From: Xenorhabdus cabanillasii | GTDB lineage: Bacteria; Pseudomonadota; Gammaproteobacteria; Enterobacterales; Enterobacteriaceae | Length of the DNA: 64,000 bases | Reading direction: 5' to 3' | Assembly (NCBI RefSeq): GCF_003386665.1 | Contig: NZ_QTUB01000001.1 | Span: forward strand, 1,178,001 to 1,242,000 | Part shown: piece by piece, positions 38,539 through 48,758 of the stretch | Layout: each line of letters starts with the position of its first letter | Numbering within the stretch: the stretch's first letter is position 1 | The notes under the pieces: generated by a model | The model's input: only the letters and a program-made list of their open reading frames with translations | Databases searched by the model: none | Told to the model about the DNA's origin: nothing | Made by a program: the position numbers and the translations under genes

Positions 38539-39331
38539 TTAATAAATCAAGAATTCCTGTAATAACCGATTGCCGAAAAAAGCAAGCGTCAGGATAAATG
38601 CACCAATCAGATTGAACCAAATGACACGTTTACCGCGCCACCCTTCATGATAATGTCCCCACAGTAGGATGACGTAGATAAACCATGCAATGATAGACAA
38701 AACCGATTTATGGATATTTTCTTTATTGAAAATATCATCCATATACATGATGCCTGTACATAACGTCAATGTTAGTAAGATTACGCCAACTTGGGTAATG
38801 CGAAACATTTTGCGTTCAATGGTCATTAGTGGAGGCATGCCAGAAGAAAGAGTAAATTTTTTCTTTTTCAGTCGGTGATCCAGCCAGCCAACTTGCAATG
38901 CATAAAGTGCGGCAATAAGTAAAGTGGCATACCCAAGTAGTGCTAGCCCAATATGTATAAATAGCCCGATACTCTTCTCAAGATGTGTAATGAATTCTCC
39001 GGGCACCATGCTGGCCAGAATCAAATTTATCATGGCAAAACTGTAAATAATGGGCAGTAAAAACCACGCACGGCCACGAAAGGCAACAATAGTCATAATG
39101 ATACAGATGAGTAAACTAACAATAGAACCTAAATTCAATAGAGTCAGGTTTTGGCCACTGCTGACATGAAAAACCTGATACTTTAAGGTTATCGCATGGT
39201 TGATCAGTGCAACAGTTGCGAAAAATAGAGCCAGTTTTTTGATAGCTGTTTTGTTGCCGTAATAAGCCCGGCACGATAAGCGTCAGGCTAATGAGATAAG
39301 CAAGTAAAGCAATGATTGAAAATACCTGCAT
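38539..39331 (-). pseudogene. ypjD: ypjD, CcsA/HemX-like membrane protein, frameshifted
   Basis: YpjD is an inner-membrane protein of the cytochrome-c-assembly (CcsA/HemX) family, encoded beside ffh. The N-terminal 31 residues (MQVFSIIALLAYLISLTLIVPGLLRQQNSYQK) are in one frame, from 39331; the rest (LALFFATVALINHAI ... to the stop at 38539) is in another. The frames meet at a run of six T on the plus strand (39235-39240), i.e. A6 in the gene. The span is 793 bases; removing one base gives exactly 263 codons plus stop, the E. coli YpjD length. So a single extra A in a homopolymer breaks an otherwise intact gene. It may be a real recent mutation, a sequencing error, or a phase-variable or slippage site. 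Confidence 0.88.
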
Positions 39332-39546
39332 AAAGTTTTTCGTTTTCGCAATAGTGTTAGAAAAAGTGTCAGAGTTAATAGTGCTAAAGTTAACTCAAAA
39401 CTCAAGTATACCGTCAGCAGAGATAGCCTCCAACCGTTGTTAGCTATACTTGGGAATCTCTTTGCAGAGATTACATCATCATCGTGTTATAATCCGCTAA
39501 ATTTGCCTTACAGGTAGACCCACTTGTAGATATCTGAGCTGAGACA

Positions 39547-40908
39547 ATGTTTGATAATTTAACTGACAGACTATCGCGCACATTGCGCAATATCAGCGGT
39601 CGTGGACGGCTGACTGAAGACAATATTAAAGATACGCTGCGTGAAGTTCGCATGGCTTTACTTGAAGCAGATGTTGCATTGCCTGTAGTGCGTGATTTCA
39701 TTTCAAGAGTCAAAGAAAGCGCGGTAGGGCACGAAGTTAACAAAAGTCTAACTCCTGGACAAGAATTCGTCAAAATTGTTCAAAATGAACTGGTGAAAGC
39801 GATGGGAGAGGTAAACAGCGAGCTAAATCTTGCTGTACAACCTCCCGCAGTGGTTCTTATGGCAGGTTTGCAAGGTGCTGGTAAAACAACCAGCGTTGCA
39901 AAATTGGGTAAGCTGCTAAAAGAAAAAAACAAGAAAAAAGTCCTGGTGGTTTCTGCTGACGTATACCGTCCAGCAGCAATCAAACAGCTTGAAACGTTAT
40001 CTGAAACCGTCGGAATTGATTTTTTCCCATCAGACCTGCAAGAAAAACCAGTTGATATTGTCAACAAAGCAATCCAACACGCTAAGCTGAAATTCTACGA
40101 TGTGCTTTTGATCGATACCGCAGGACGCCTGCATGTCGATGAAGCTATGATGGATGAAATTAAAGAAGTTCACGCTGCGGTTAATCCTATCGAAACATTG
40201 TTTGTTGTTGATGCAATGACAGGGCAGGATGCTGCGAATACGGCAAAAGCATTTAATGAAGCACTGCCATTAACAGGGGTTATTCTGACCAAAGTAGATG
40301 GTGATGCTCGTGGTGGTGCCGCTCTTTCTATTCGACATATCACAGGCAAGCCAATTAAATTCCTTGGTGTCGGTGAAAAAACTGATGCCTTGGAGCCTTT
40401 CCATCCTGATCGTATTGCATCCCGGATCCTGGGAATGGGAGATGTGCTTTCACTGATTGAAGAGATTGAAAGTAAGGTTGACCGTACTCAAGCGGAAAAG
40501 CTGGCATCAAAACTGAAGAAAGGGGATGGTTTTGATTTAAATGATTTTCTCGAACAGCTTAAACAAATGCGCAATATGGGTGGCATGACAAGCATGTTGA
40601 GCAAAATGCCAGGTATGTCCCAGATCCCTGATGCTGTTAAATCTCAAATGGATGACAAAATTCTGGTTAAAATGGAAGCCATCATTAACTCAATGACCCG
40701 CAAAGAGCGTGAGAAACCAGAAATTATCAAAGGATCACGCAAACGTCGTATCGCAACGGGTTCTGGCACACAGGTGCAGGATGTTAACCGTTTACTGAAA
40801 CAGTTTGATGAAATGCAGCGCATGATGAAAAAGATGAAGAAAGGTGGCCTGGCAAAAATGATGCGTGGCATGAAAGGCATGCTGCCACCTGGGATTATGG
40901 GGCGATAA
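39547..40908 (+). CDS. ffh: Signal recognition particle protein Ffh (SRP54)
   Basis: Ffh binds 4.5S RNA and signal sequences and delivers nascent membrane proteins to FtsY. The 453-residue protein has the N domain (MFDNLTDRLSRTLRNISGRG), the G domain with P-loop GLQGAGKTTS (residues about 106-114), DTAGRLHVD and TKVDGDARGGAAL, and a methionine-rich M domain at the C-terminus (QMRNMGGMTSMLSKMPGM ... MRGMKGMLPPG). Length equals E. coli. A -10-like TATAAT lies about 60 bases upstream. It is divergent from ypjD. Confidence 0.98.
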   Translation: MFDNLTDRLSRTLRNISGRGRLTEDNIKDTLREVRMALLEADVALPVVRDFISRVKESAVGHEVNKSLTPGQEFVKIVQNELVKAMGEVNSELNLAVQPPAVVLMAGLQGAGKTTSVAKLGKLLKEKNKKKVLVVSADVYRPAAIKQLETLSETVGIDFFPSDLQEKPVDIVNKAIQHAKLKFYDVLLIDTAGRLHVDEAMMDEIKEVHAAVNPIETLFVVDAMTGQDAANTAKAFNEALPLTGVILTKVDGDARGGAALSIRHITGKPIKFLGVGEKTDALEPFHPDRIASRILGMGDVLSLIEEIESKVDRTQAEKLASKLKKGDGFDLNDFLEQLKQMRNMGGMTSMLSKMPGMSQIPDAVKSQMDDKILVKMEAIINSMTRKEREKPEIIKGSRKRRIATGSGTQVQDVNRLLKQFDEMQRMMKKMKKGGLAKMMRGMKGMLPPGIMGR

Positions 40909-40991
40909 TCAACAAAATTTCGAAATAAAATGCTCTTTGGATTGCTTTTTGCGCCAAAGTGAGTAAAATTTTCGGGCTTTTTAATGGACAG

Positions 40992-41019
40992 CCGGACTCC
41001 ATTCCTCGATGGAGTCTGG
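40992..41019 (+). promoter_or_regulatory. Leader hairpin / attenuator before rpsP
   Basis: An 11-bp stem (ccggactccat / atggagtctgg, one G-T pair) with a 6-base loop, followed by TTGTTTT, lies 27 bases before the rpsP start. It looks like an intrinsic terminator that is partly read through into the ribosomal-protein operon. Confidence 0.6.
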
Positions 41020-41045
41020 TTGTTTTGCTAACTAATGAGGATGTT

Positions 41046-41294
41046 ATGGTAACAATTCGTTTAGCTCGTGGCGGCGCAAAAAAGCGTCCGTTTTATCAAG
41101 TAGTAGTGACTGACAGCCGCAATGCGCGTGATGGTCGTTTTATTGAGCGCGTTGGTTTCTTCAACCCTATTGCATCAGGGAATGCTGAAGCTCTGCGTTT
41201 AGATCTGGACCGTATCGAACACTGGGTTGGTCTGGGTGCATCTGTGTCTGATCGTGTTGCTGCACTGATCAAAGACGCTAAAAAAGCAGCTTAA
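41046..41294 (+). CDS. rpsP: 30S ribosomal protein S16
   Basis: S16 is a small-subunit assembly protein. The ATG at 41046, after GAGG, gives 82 residues starting [20 protein letters not shown], the exact E. coli length. An open frame reaches back to 40959 but those codons lie in the leader with its attenuator hairpin. First gene of rpsP-rimM-trmD-rplS. Confidence 0.98.
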   Translation: MVTIRLARGGAKKRPFYQVVVTDSRNARDGRFIERVGFFNPIASGNAEALRLDLDRIEHWVGLGASVSDRVAALIKDAKKAA

Positions 41295-41312
41295 TCTGTC
41301 GCGGTGGTAACA

Positions 41313-41861
41313 ATGAGCAGACAATCTGGCCTGGAGCACCCTGTTGATCCAATCGTGTTGGGGAAACTGGGGTCAGCGTATGGCATACGTGGTTGGCTCA
41401 GAGTTTTTTCTTCCACCGAACAAGCCGAAGACATTTTTGAATATCAACCGTGGTTTATCCAGCGTGCTGGTCAATGGCAACACATTGAGCTGGAAACGTG
41501 GAAATGCCACAATCAGGATATGATCATCAAGATCAAAGGCGTTGATGATCGGGAAGCTGCGAATTTGCTCACTAACTGTGAATTAGTGGTGGATTCATCT
41601 AAATTACCAGAACTGGAAGCCGGTGATTATTACTGGAAAGACCTTATGGGATGTCAGGTAATTAATACGGCAGGTTACAACCTTGGAACCGTCCAAGATA
41701 TGATGGAAACAGGGTCTAACGATGTCATGGTAATAAAGGCAAACCTGAAAGATGCATTCGGTATCAAGGAGCGGTTAGTTCCGTTTCTTGATGGGCAGGT
41801 TATCAAGAAAGTTGATCTCGCTACTAAAACTATTGAAGTAGATTGGGATCCTGGTTTTTAA
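41313..41861 (+). CDS. rimM: 16S rRNA processing protein RimM
   Basis: RimM helps mature the 30S subunit head, contacting S19. The ATG at 41313 gives 182 residues as in E. coli; a GTG nine bases earlier is in frame but less likely. The N-terminal RimM beta-barrel ([21 protein letters not shown]) is followed by a PRC-barrel ([13 protein letters not shown] ... [19 protein letters not shown]). It sits 18 bases after rpsP and shortly before trmD. Confidence 0.97.
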   Translation: MSRQSGLEHPVDPIVLGKLGSAYGIRGWLRVFSSTEQAEDIFEYQPWFIQRAGQWQHIELETWKCHNQDMIIKIKGVDDREAANLLTNCELVVDSSKLPELEAGDYYWKDLMGCQVINTAGYNLGTVQDMMETGSNDVMVIKANLKDAFGIKERLVPFLDGQVIKKVDLATKTIEVDWDPGF

Positions 41862-41895
41862 TCTCCGGTAAAACGGTTTAGGAGTGGGACGCTGT

Positions 41896-42648
41896 ATGTG
41901 GATAGGGGTGATTAGCCTGTTTCCTGAAATGTTCCGCGCAATAACCGATTACGGGGTAACTGGTCGGGCAGTGAAAAATGGCCTGCTTAGTATCGACTGC
42001 TGGAGTCCGAGGGATTTTACCTACGACAGGCATCGTACTGTAGATGATCGCCCTTATGGTGGTGGTCCAGGCATGCTGATGATGGTGCAACCATTAAGGG
42101 AAGCCATCCATGCAGCCAAAGCTGCGGCAGGTGTTGGTGCAAAGGTGATTTATCTATCACCTCAAGGGCGCAAACTTGATCAACAGGGAGTTTGTGAACT
42201 GGCGGCAAACAAGAAATTAATTCTGGTTTGCGGTCGTTATGAAGGTATTGATGAGCGTGTCATCCAAACCGAAATTGATGAAGAATGGTCTATTGGTGAT
42301 TACGTTCTCAGTGGGGGAGAAATCCCGGCTATGGCAATGATTGATTCTATATCCCGGTTTATTCCCGGAGTATTGGGTCGTCAGGCATCGGCAGAGGAAG
42401 ACTCGTTTGCTGATGGGCTGTTGGATTGTCCGCATTATACCCGCCCTGAAGTGTTGGATGAGATGGAAGTTCCACCTGTTTTACTATCAGGAAACCATGC
42501 CGAAATAAATCGCTGGCGTATGAAACAATCGCTTGGCCGCACTTGGTTAAGAAGGCCCGAACTTCTAGAAAGCCTAGCTCTGACTGACGAGCAAAGGATG
42601 TTGCTGGCTGAATTCCAACGGGAATATCAGGATCAGGCGACGAATTAA
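41896..42648 (+). CDS. trmD: tRNA (guanine-37-N1)-methyltransferase
   Basis: TrmD makes m1G37 in tRNAs reading CUN, CCN and CGG codons and prevents frameshifting. The ATG at 41896 matches the family start [13 protein letters not shown] and gives 250 residues; an in-frame GTG at 41884 would add four. The SPOUT trefoil-knot SAM-site motifs are [13 protein letters not shown] and [15 protein letters not shown]; the substrate loop [11 protein letters not shown] is early. Operon gene between rimM and rplS. Confidence 0.97.
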   Translation: MWIGVISLFPEMFRAITDYGVTGRAVKNGLLSIDCWSPRDFTYDRHRTVDDRPYGGGPGMLMMVQPLREAIHAAKAAAGVGAKVIYLSPQGRKLDQQGVCELAANKKLILVCGRYEGIDERVIQTEIDEEWSIGDYVLSGGEIPAMAMIDSISRFIPGVLGRQASAEEDSFADGLLDCPHYTRPEVLDEMEVPPVLLSGNHAEINRWRMKQSLGRTWLRRPELLESLALTDEQRMLLAEFQREYQDQATN

Positions 42649-42697
42649 TCCAGACATATCCTATGAAGGAATGTCTTTGATATATCAGTTTACCTAG

Positions 42698-43066
<369 letters not shown>

Positions 43067-43098
43067 TACGCTTTCGCTACATCCGAAAGTTATCGTTG

Positions 43099-43123
43099 AA
43101 GGCCGGAATTTTCCGGCCTTTTT
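43099..43123 (+). terminator. Intrinsic terminator after rplS
   Basis: The stem aaggccgga / tccggcctt with loop ATTT continues directly into TTTTT. It closes the rpsP-rimM-trmD-rplS operon. Confidence 0.93.
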
Positions 43124-43148
43124 ACTATCTGGTTTTTTGCAGAAAAAT

Positions 43149-43175
43149 AAATAGCCCATAATCAGCGAGCTATTT
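43149..43175 (-). terminator. Likely terminator after dcuB
   Basis: A 7-bp stem aaatagc / gctattt with a 13-base loop, flanked by T-runs on both strands, lies just beyond the dcuB stop. The loop is long, so confidence is moderate. Confidence 0.45.
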
Positions 43176-43203
43176 TTGTAAGCTTATGAGCATACAGAGC
43201 AGA

Positions 43204-44547
43204 TTACACAAAGGTACTCACTAAAATATACCCCACAGCACAAGCGCTACTGACACTAATCAAGCCCGGAACAAGGAAACTATGGTTGATGATAAATTTT
43301 CCTATCCTTGTTGTCCCGGAGCGGTCAAACCCAATACATGCCAAATCACTGGGGTAGGTAGGTAAAACAAAATAGCCGTAGGCTGCCGGGAAGAATGCGA
43401 TTAAAAGTTTAGGATCAACATCAAGTTGTAATCCCATTGGCGCGATTGCAGTTAAAGCTGCTGCTTGGCTGTTGACCAACTTTGATACCAGGAACAATAC
43501 TAACGCATAAGTCCAGGGGCTTGCTTGTACGATATCTTCTAATACCAGCTTCAGTTCGCCTAAATGGGTGTGGAAAAACGTATCACTCATCCATGCCACG
43601 CCAAAGACCGAGAAGATCGCAACCATTCCTGCTTTAAACACGGCACTATTGGCGATTTCACTGGTTTTGACTTTACATGTCATCAAAATAATAGAACCCG
43701 CAATTAACATCATCATCTGGATAACCAGGTTCATGGAAAGCGGTTTTAATTCTCCTTTGATTTCAAAAGAAGGGCGTAATTCTGTAAATGCACCAAACAA
43801 TACTACCACGGCAATTGCGGCGAAGAAGATCCAGGTTGCTCTGTAAGCTTGTTTAGGAAATACCTGATCTAATAAGGTTTCTGAACTGCCATAGATAAAC
43901 TCACGTTGTTTGGGATCTTTAATTTTCTCTTGGAATTCTTCATCCTTATCCAAATCTTTGCCACGACGCAAGCTCCATAGTGCAGCAAGTATTACTCCTG
44001 TCAGTGATGCAGGAATTGAAACTGCCAGAATTTCTAAAATTCCGTAAGTATGCCCAATACCATGACTGGCAGCAATAATTGACACTAAAGAAACAACGGC
44101 AACAGAAACGGGGGAAGCTGTGATTGCCATCTGAGAGGCAACAGAAGCAACAGCCATTGGGCGTTCGGGGCGGATCCCTTTTTTTAAGGCAATATCACCG
44201 ATGATTGGGAACATGGTATAGACTACATGACCAGTACCACAGAGGAAAGTTAACATCCATGTCGTCAATGGAGCCAGGATAGTAATATGTTGCGGATGGC
44301 GGCGTAGAAGACGTTCAGCACATTGCATCATGACGTTTAGCCCGCCGGCAGTTTGCAACACGGATGCACAACCGATAACTGCAAGAATAGTGAGCATCAC
44401 ATCAACTGGGGGCTTACCTGGTTCCAATCCAAAAACAAATGTCAGTATAAAAAGTCCGATACCACTGATCAGCCCCAATCCCATGCCTGCATAACGCGTA
44501 CCTATCAATAAGCATATAATTATTATGGCAAATTGCAGCGTTATCAT
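43204..44547 (-). CDS. dcuB: Anaerobic C4-dicarboxylate transporter DcuB
   Basis: DcuB exchanges fumarate for succinate across the inner membrane during fumarate respiration. The 447-residue protein has about twelve membrane segments and resembles E. coli DcuB more than DcuA: PGKPPVDVML, LCGTGHVVYTMFPIIGD, SQMAITASPVSVAVVSL, RGKDLDKDEEFQ, SKLVNSQAAALTAIAP and LPTYPSDLACIGFDRSGTTRIGKF. In E. coli dcuB sits next to fumB, but here it stands alone between rplS and aroF, so it has been inserted into or moved within a conserved block. I found no clear FNR half-site pair upstream. Confidence 0.92.
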   Translation of the reverse strand: MITLQFAIIIICLLIGTRYAGMGLGLISGIGLFILTFVFGLEPGKPPVDVMLTILAVIGCASVLQTAGGLNVMMQCAERLLRRHPQHITILAPLTTWMLTFLCGTGHVVYTMFPIIGDIALKKGIRPERPMAVASVASQMAITASPVSVAVVSLVSIIAASHGIGHTYGILEILAVSIPASLTGVILAALWSLRRGKDLDKDEEFQEKIKDPKQREFIYGSSETLLDQVFPKQAYRATWIFFAAIAVVVLFGAFTELRPSFEIKGELKPLSMNLVIQMMMLIAGSIILMTCKVKTSEIANSAVFKAGMVAIFSVFGVAWMSDTFFHTHLGELKLVLEDIVQASPWTYALVLFLVSKLVNSQAAALTAIAPMGLQLDVDPKLLIAFFPAAYGYFVLPTYPSDLACIGFDRSGTTRIGKFIINHSFLVPGLISVSSACAVGYILVSTFV

Positions 44548-45045
44548 ATCTGTCCTTAATAAATGAGTAAGAAATAAAAGCTGATAACTCAGCCGTTTTA
44601 AGCAGTGTTATTCAACTATTCTTTATAAGTGTTGTTTTATAGTTTCAATCCAACACAAAAAAACACATATTAATATTATGACAATCCAAATAAAAAAATG
44701 GGATTGAGATCTTATTTTTACTACATGATTTTTAAAGTAATTTATCTTTATTATAAATAAATCATGAATAGTAAATAAAATATTTCTATTATGAGTGGGA
44801 TTGTAAAATTTCATGATGCAATTGTTAATATTAATGATATCTAATATATTTATTGTGAAAATTAAAATATATTGAAATTATCAATATATATTGATTTTAA
44901 TTATGAAATCAATATTGTGTAAAAATAACTTTACATTATCGTAAAAAAATATAAACAATTGGATTGTAATCTTTACGAGGAATGGTATGTTATCTGCCGG
45001 ACACTAAAAACAACGTTAAACAGATAAACAAAGCAGGTATGAAAA
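44548..45045. other. AT-rich divergent dcuB-aroF regulatory region with nested palindromes
   Basis: This 498-base gap has no gene. It is very AT-rich and contains a perfect 16-bp palindrome ATCAATATATATTGAT (44880-44895), overlapping a 9-bp dyad tattgattt (44889-44897) / aaatcaata (44906-44914). The repeated half-site ATCAAT/ATTGAT thus occurs several times within 35 bases just before the TyrR box of aroF. No promoter could be set with certainty. Confidence 0.6.
44918..44935 (+). promoter_or_regulatory. Perfect TyrR box upstream of aroF
   Basis: TGTAAA-AATAAC-TTTACA matches the TyrR consensus TGTAAA-N6-TTTACA at every defined position. It lies 110 bases before the aroF start. E. coli aroF-tyrA is repressed by TyrR with tyrosine, so the same control is expected. 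Confidence 0.88.
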
Positions 45046-46140
45046 ATGATCATGCAAAAAGATGCGCTTAATAACATTCATATTCTTGATGAACAGATTC
45101 TTATTACACCAGAAGAGCTGAAGCAAAAATATCCATTGAGTAGCAGTGATCTGCATGCCATTACAAGCGCGCGTAATACTATTGCTAATATCATCCATCA
45201 CAATGATCCTCGCTTATTGGTAGTATGCGGCCCGTGTTCTATTCATGATGTAGATGCTGCCCTTGATTATGCTCGTTGCTTGAAATCACTTTCTGCCGAA
45301 CTAAGTGATTGTCTGTATATTGTTATGCGTGTCTATTTTGAAAAACCCCGCACCACAGTTGGTTGGAAAGGTTTAATTAGTGATCCTTATATGGATGGAT
45401 CGTTTGATATGGATGCCGGGTTACATATCGCCCGCCGTTTATTACTGAACTTAGTGGAAATGGGATTGCCATTGGCAAATGAAGCTCTTGATCCTAATAA
45501 CCCTCAATATTTGGGCGATCTTTTCAGCTGGTCAGCAATCGGAGCAAGAACAACAGAATCCCAGACTCATCGTGAGATGGCCTCAGGGTTATCTGTATCA
45601 GTAGGTTTTAAAAATGGCACTGATGGCAATTTAAATACTGCCATTAATGCCATGAAAGCCGCTGCTATGCCACATCGCTTTATGGGAATAAATCAGTCAG
45701 GTCAAGTTTGTCTGCTACAAACTCAGGGAAATCCGAATGGTCATGTAATCCTGCGTGGTGGCGCAGAACCTAATTACAGCCCTGAACATGTGTGTGACTG
45801 CGAAAATCAAATGATTGAGGCGGGTTTGGTGCCATCACTGATGATTGATTGTAGTCATGGGAATTCTAATAAAGATTTTCGTCGCCAAAGCGTCGTAGTC
45901 GATTCTGTTGCTGAACAGATTATGGGCGGAAATCAATCTATTATTGGTATTATGTTGGAAAGCCATATTAATGAAGGGAATCAGTCTTCAGAATTACCTC
46001 GTTCTGAAATGCGATATGGGGTTTCAGTAACTGATGCTTGTATCAGTTGGCAAATGACTGAACAGTTATTAAGAAAGTTACATCGGCAAATCAAACCTCA
46101 TTTGTCAAAACGTAACATAATGATGCAACAGGCAGGATAA
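45046..46140 (+). CDS. aroF: 3-deoxy-7-phosphoheptulonate (DAHP) synthase, tyrosine-sensitive
   Basis: AroF condenses PEP and erythrose-4-phosphate, the first step of the aromatic pathway, and is inhibited by tyrosine. The 364-residue sequence is close to E. coli Aro[13 protein letters not shown] with a metal-binding Cys, [59 protein letters not shown] and [20 protein letters not shown] keep the ATG at 45046 because CAGG lies 8 bases upstream; the ATG at 45052 would match the E. coli N-terminus (MQKDALNN) exactly. tyrA follows after 5 bases. A TyrR box lies upstream. Confidence 0.97.
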   Translation: MIMQKDALNNIHILDEQILITPEELKQKYPLSSSDLHAITSARNTIANIIHHNDPRLLVVCGPCSIHDVDAALDYARCLKSLSAELSDCLYIVMRVYFEKPRTTVGWKGLISDPYMDGSFDMDAGLHIARRLLLNLVEMGLPLANEALDPNNPQYLGDLFSWSAIGARTTESQTHREMASGLSVSVGFKNGTDGNLNTAINAMKAAAMPHRFMGINQSGQVCLLQTQGNPNGHVILRGGAEPNYSPEHVCDCENQMIEAGLVPSLMIDCSHGNSNKDFRRQSVVVDSVAEQIMGGNQSIIGIMLESHINEGNQSSELPRSEMRYGVSVTDACISWQMTEQLLRKLHRQIKPHLSKRNIMMQQAG

Positions 46141-46145
46141 TCGAT

Positions 46146-47267
46146 ATGGCAGCAGAACTATCGCAATTGCGGGAGCAAATTGATGAGGTCGATAAAGCTC
46201 TACTGAGCTTACTGGCTAAGCGTATGGCTCTGGTAGCAGAAGTGGGGGAAATTAAGAGTCAATTTGGCTTACCGATTTATGCACCTGAACGGGAGGCCCG
46301 TATGTTGGCTTCTCGCCGTCAAGAAGCAGAAACATTGGGGATCTCTCCGGACTTAATTGAAGACATTCTGCGCCGTATTATGCGGGAATCTTATGTCAGT
46401 GAAAATGATAAGGGGTTTAAAAAGCTAAACCTTCAAATGGGGCCTATCGTTATTGTTGGTGGTTCTGGGAAGATGGGGAGGTTATTTAATCGTTTGCTGA
46501 CTTTGTCCGGTTATGAAGTCCGGATCCTTGAGGCAGATGATTGGGATCAGGCTGAACACATATTAGCTGAGGCTGGTATGGTCATTGTCAGTGTACCTAT
46601 TCATTTAACTGAAGCAATTATCCACCGTTTACCACCTTTGCCAGAACAATGTATTTTGGTGGATTTGGCTTCTATTAAGCAGAAACCACTTCAGGCTATG
46701 CTTGATGTGCATAAAGGGCCAGTTTTGGGATTACACCCGATGTTTGGGCCTGATGTGGGAAGTTTTGCTAAGCAGGTTGTTGTTTACTGTGATGGATGCC
46801 AACCAGAATCATATCAATGGTTTTTGGAGCAAATATCGGTGTGGGGGGCACGATTACATAAAATCAGTGCGGAACAGCATGATAAAAATATGAGTTTTAT
46901 TCAGGCATTACGTCACTTCACTACGTTTTCTTATGGCCGACATCTTGCGCAAGAAAATGTCGACTTGCAGCAATTGTTATCACTGTCTTCACCTATTTAT
47001 CGGTTGGAGCTCGCTATGGTTGGACGATTATTTGCACAAGATCCGCAGTTATATGCTGATATTATTATGTCCAGTCCTGAAAATATTGAGGTGATCCGTC
47101 GTTATCACCAGAGCTTCGGACAAGCTTTGGAATTACTGGAGAATAAGGACAAAACAGCATTCATTATGAGTTTTAATCAAGTGAGTGAATGGTTTGGTGA
47201 TGAGGCCATTCGATTTATGAAAGAAAGTAGAACACTTTTACGGCAAGCCAATGATAGCCGGGTATAA
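46146..47267 (+). CDS. tyrA: Bifunctional chorismate mutase / prephenate dehydrogenase (T-protein)
   Basis: TyrA converts chorismate to prephenate and then to 4-hydroxyphenylpyruvate for tyrosine. The 373-residue protein has an AroQ-type chorismate mutase at residues 1-90 ([42 protein letters not shown]) and an NAD-dependent dehydrogenase domain with [16 protein letters not shown] (about residue 98) and [12 protein letters not shown]. It is cotranscribed with aroF and ends at a terminator shared with the convergent pheA. Confidence 0.98.
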   Translation: MAAELSQLREQIDEVDKALLSLLAKRMALVAEVGEIKSQFGLPIYAPEREARMLASRRQEAETLGISPDLIEDILRRIMRESYVSENDKGFKKLNLQMGPIVIVGGSGKMGRLFNRLLTLSGYEVRILEADDWDQAEHILAEAGMVIVSVPIHLTEAIIHRLPPLPEQCILVDLASIKQKPLQAMLDVHKGPVLGLHPMFGPDVGSFAKQVVVYCDGCQPESYQWFLEQISVWGARLHKISAEQHDKNMSFIQALRHFTTFSYGRHLAQENVDLQQLLSLSSPIYRLELAMVGRLFAQDPQLYADIIMSSPENIEVIRRYHQSFGQALELLENKDKTAFIMSFNQVSEWFGDEAIRFMKESRTLLRQANDSRV

Positions 47268-47290
47268 TAGCTTGAATATAGGGAAAGGAG

Positions 47291-47314
47291 ACCGGATGTT
47301 GCCATCCGGTTTTC
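47291..47314 (+). terminator. Intrinsic terminator after tyrA
   Basis: An 8-bp stem accggatg / catccggt with tetraloop TTGC is followed by TTTCT. It lies 23 bases past tyrA, between it and the convergent pheA. Confidence 0.85.
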
Positions 47315-47318
47315 TATC

Positions 47319-48473
47319 TCAGAATGGATCAACTGGGATCACGTTTTCTGAAGGATAGCACCCCAATATTTTCAAGAAGCGAGTAATTTCAGATAGTTCC
47401 TTAAGCGCTTGTTGCATTTTCACAGAGCGTAAATTGGCCTGAACATCAATATAAAACATCTCTTCCCACGGCTTACCGTTTATTGGGCGTGACTCCAATT
47501 TACTCATAATAATATTGTGTCTTTTCAGGATAATGAGTGCATCGACCAGAGCACCTGCTTGTTGTCTTGTGTACATAATAAAAGTTGTTTTAGCGGGAAC
47601 CTGATCTGATACTTCAATAGGTTTTTGGGCGACAACAATAAACCGCGTACTGTTATTTTGTTGGTTTGCCAGATTATTTTCTAAAACTTGTAGACCATAA
47701 AGCGCTCCTCCGGCTTCACTTCCCAACGCTGCTACTTCTGGGGAATCCAATTCGGTTACTTTCTGCATAGCAGCAGCTGTACTTTCACAATAGACAATAT
47801 TCCAGTGTGGAAATTGATTGAGGTATTGGCTGCATTGTTGGAAAGGTTGGGAGTGGCTGTATACCGTCTTTATTTTCGAAGTATCACTTTTTTTAGCGAC
47901 CAGTAAACAGTGGTTGATAGGTAGAGTGATCTCCCCGACCAAAGACAGTGGGGTGTGTTGTAATAGATCATAAACATCATTGATTGCTCCGGTACTGGTA
48001 TTTTCGAGAGGCAGAATACCGTAATCCGCTTGGCCAAGTTCCACTAATGAAAAGATATCTGCAAATTTGTGGCAGCTACATTCAATTAATTGATTGAAAT
48101 GGCGTGCTGAAAATTGGCGAGCGGCAAGGTGAGAATAAGAGCCTCTGGGACCAAGAAAGGTAATCCGAGCAGTATCATAAGGTGTTTGGTTCAGATACTG
48201 TTGTAACAATGCTTGTTGTGTTAATACAGAATCTTCAATGATCATTTGGAACAAGCGGGTAATATAAAATCCGTCTAACCCACGAGATTTACCTTTATCA
48301 ATTAACACATCCAGGAGTTCCCGTTCGCGGTTTTTATCTCGTATCGGGCGGTGATCGAGAAGTTTGGTTTGGGCAATGTTACCGGCCAATTGTCGGCGTC
48401 TTGCGAGTAGATCCAGTAAATCCGCATCAATATCACTAATTTCTTGACGAAGGTTAATTAAATCTCGTTCCAT
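47319..48473 (-). CDS. pheA: Bifunctional chorismate mutase / prephenate dehydratase (P-protein)
   Basis: PheA makes phenylpyruvate from chorismate via prephenate and is feedback-inhibited by phenylalanine. The 384-residue protein has an N-terminal chorismate mutase ([30 protein letters not shown]), a dehydratase domain from about 105 ([41 protein letters not shown] with the catalytic TRF), and a C-terminal ACT domain for Phe binding ([20 protein letters not shown]). It is expressed from a leader with pheL and a Phe attenuator and converges on tyrA. Confidence 0.98.
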   Translation of the reverse strand: MERDLINLRQEISDIDADLLDLLARRRQLAGNIAQTKLLDHRPIRDKNRERELLDVLIDKGKSRGLDGFYITRLFQMIIEDSVLTQQALLQQYLNQTPYDTARITFLGPRGSYSHLAARQFSARHFNQLIECSCHKFADIFSLVELGQADYGILPLENTSTGAINDVYDLLQHTPLSLVGEITLPINHCLLVAKKSDTSKIKTVYSHSQPFQQCSQYLNQFPHWNIVYCESTAAAMQKVTELDSPEVAALGSEAGGALYGLQVLENNLANQQNNSTRFIVVAQKPIEVSDQVPAKTTFIMYTRQQAGALVDALIILKRHNIIMSKLESRPINGKPWEEMFYIDVQANLRSVKMQQALKELSEITRFLKILGCYPSENVIPVDPF

Positions 48474-48561
48474 AGTGTATTCCTGACATTTTTATTATAA
48501 AAATAACTTTTATCTTTCAAATTACAGTCTTAAGTCTATTAGGTATATAAGCTGTGGCCTA

Positions 48562-48636
48562 TAAAATAAAAAACCTCCCATCGGTAGGGAGGTTTTTCTG
48601 TTCGTCTTCTTTTTATTTTTAAAACGAAAAACCTCC
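48562..48636 (-). promoter_or_regulatory. pheA transcription attenuator
   Basis: On the minus strand, just after pheL, segment 2 (ggaggttttt, 48627-48636) can pair with segment 3 (aaaaacctcc, 48588-48597) as antiterminator. Segment 3 can instead pair with segment 4 (gggaggttt, 48571-48579) to form a terminator stem aaacctccc / gggaggttt with loop TACCGAT, followed by TTTATTTTAT. Ribosome stalling on the Phe codons of pheL would favour the antiterminator. Confidence 0.88.
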
Positions 48637-48684
48637 TCATGGGAAGGCAAAAAAGAAAAAGGAGAAAAACAAGTTAGCAATCAT
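48637..48684 (-). CDS. pheL: pheA operon leader peptide
   Basis: A 15-codon frame, MIANLFFSFFFFAFP, with seven phenylalanines lies between the pheA promoter and the attenuator stems. E. coli PheL ([15 protein letters not shown]) has the same length, the same count of Phe, and the same FxFP end. Its stop codon overlaps the start of antiterminator segment 2. It senses charged tRNA-Phe by translation speed; the peptide itself has no known function. Confidence 0.93.
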   Translation of the reverse strand: MIANLFFSFFFFAFP

Positions 48685-48729
48685 ATCGTCTGTTTGTATC
48701 TTATTTTTTGCAGAGTGAATAGTGTTCTT

Positions 48730-48758
48730 TAATTAACTTATTTGGTGAGGTATGTCAA
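48730..48758 (-). promoter_or_regulatory. pheA-pheL promoter
   Basis: On the minus strand TTGACA (48753-48758), a 17-base spacer, and TAATTA (48730-48735) form a near-consensus sigma-70 promoter about 46 bases before the pheL start. Confidence 0.75.

Noticed and set aside
40959..41045. Upstream extension of rpsP
   Set aside because: This segment carries the leader hairpin and is not conserved; S16 begins [10 protein letters not shown] at 41046.
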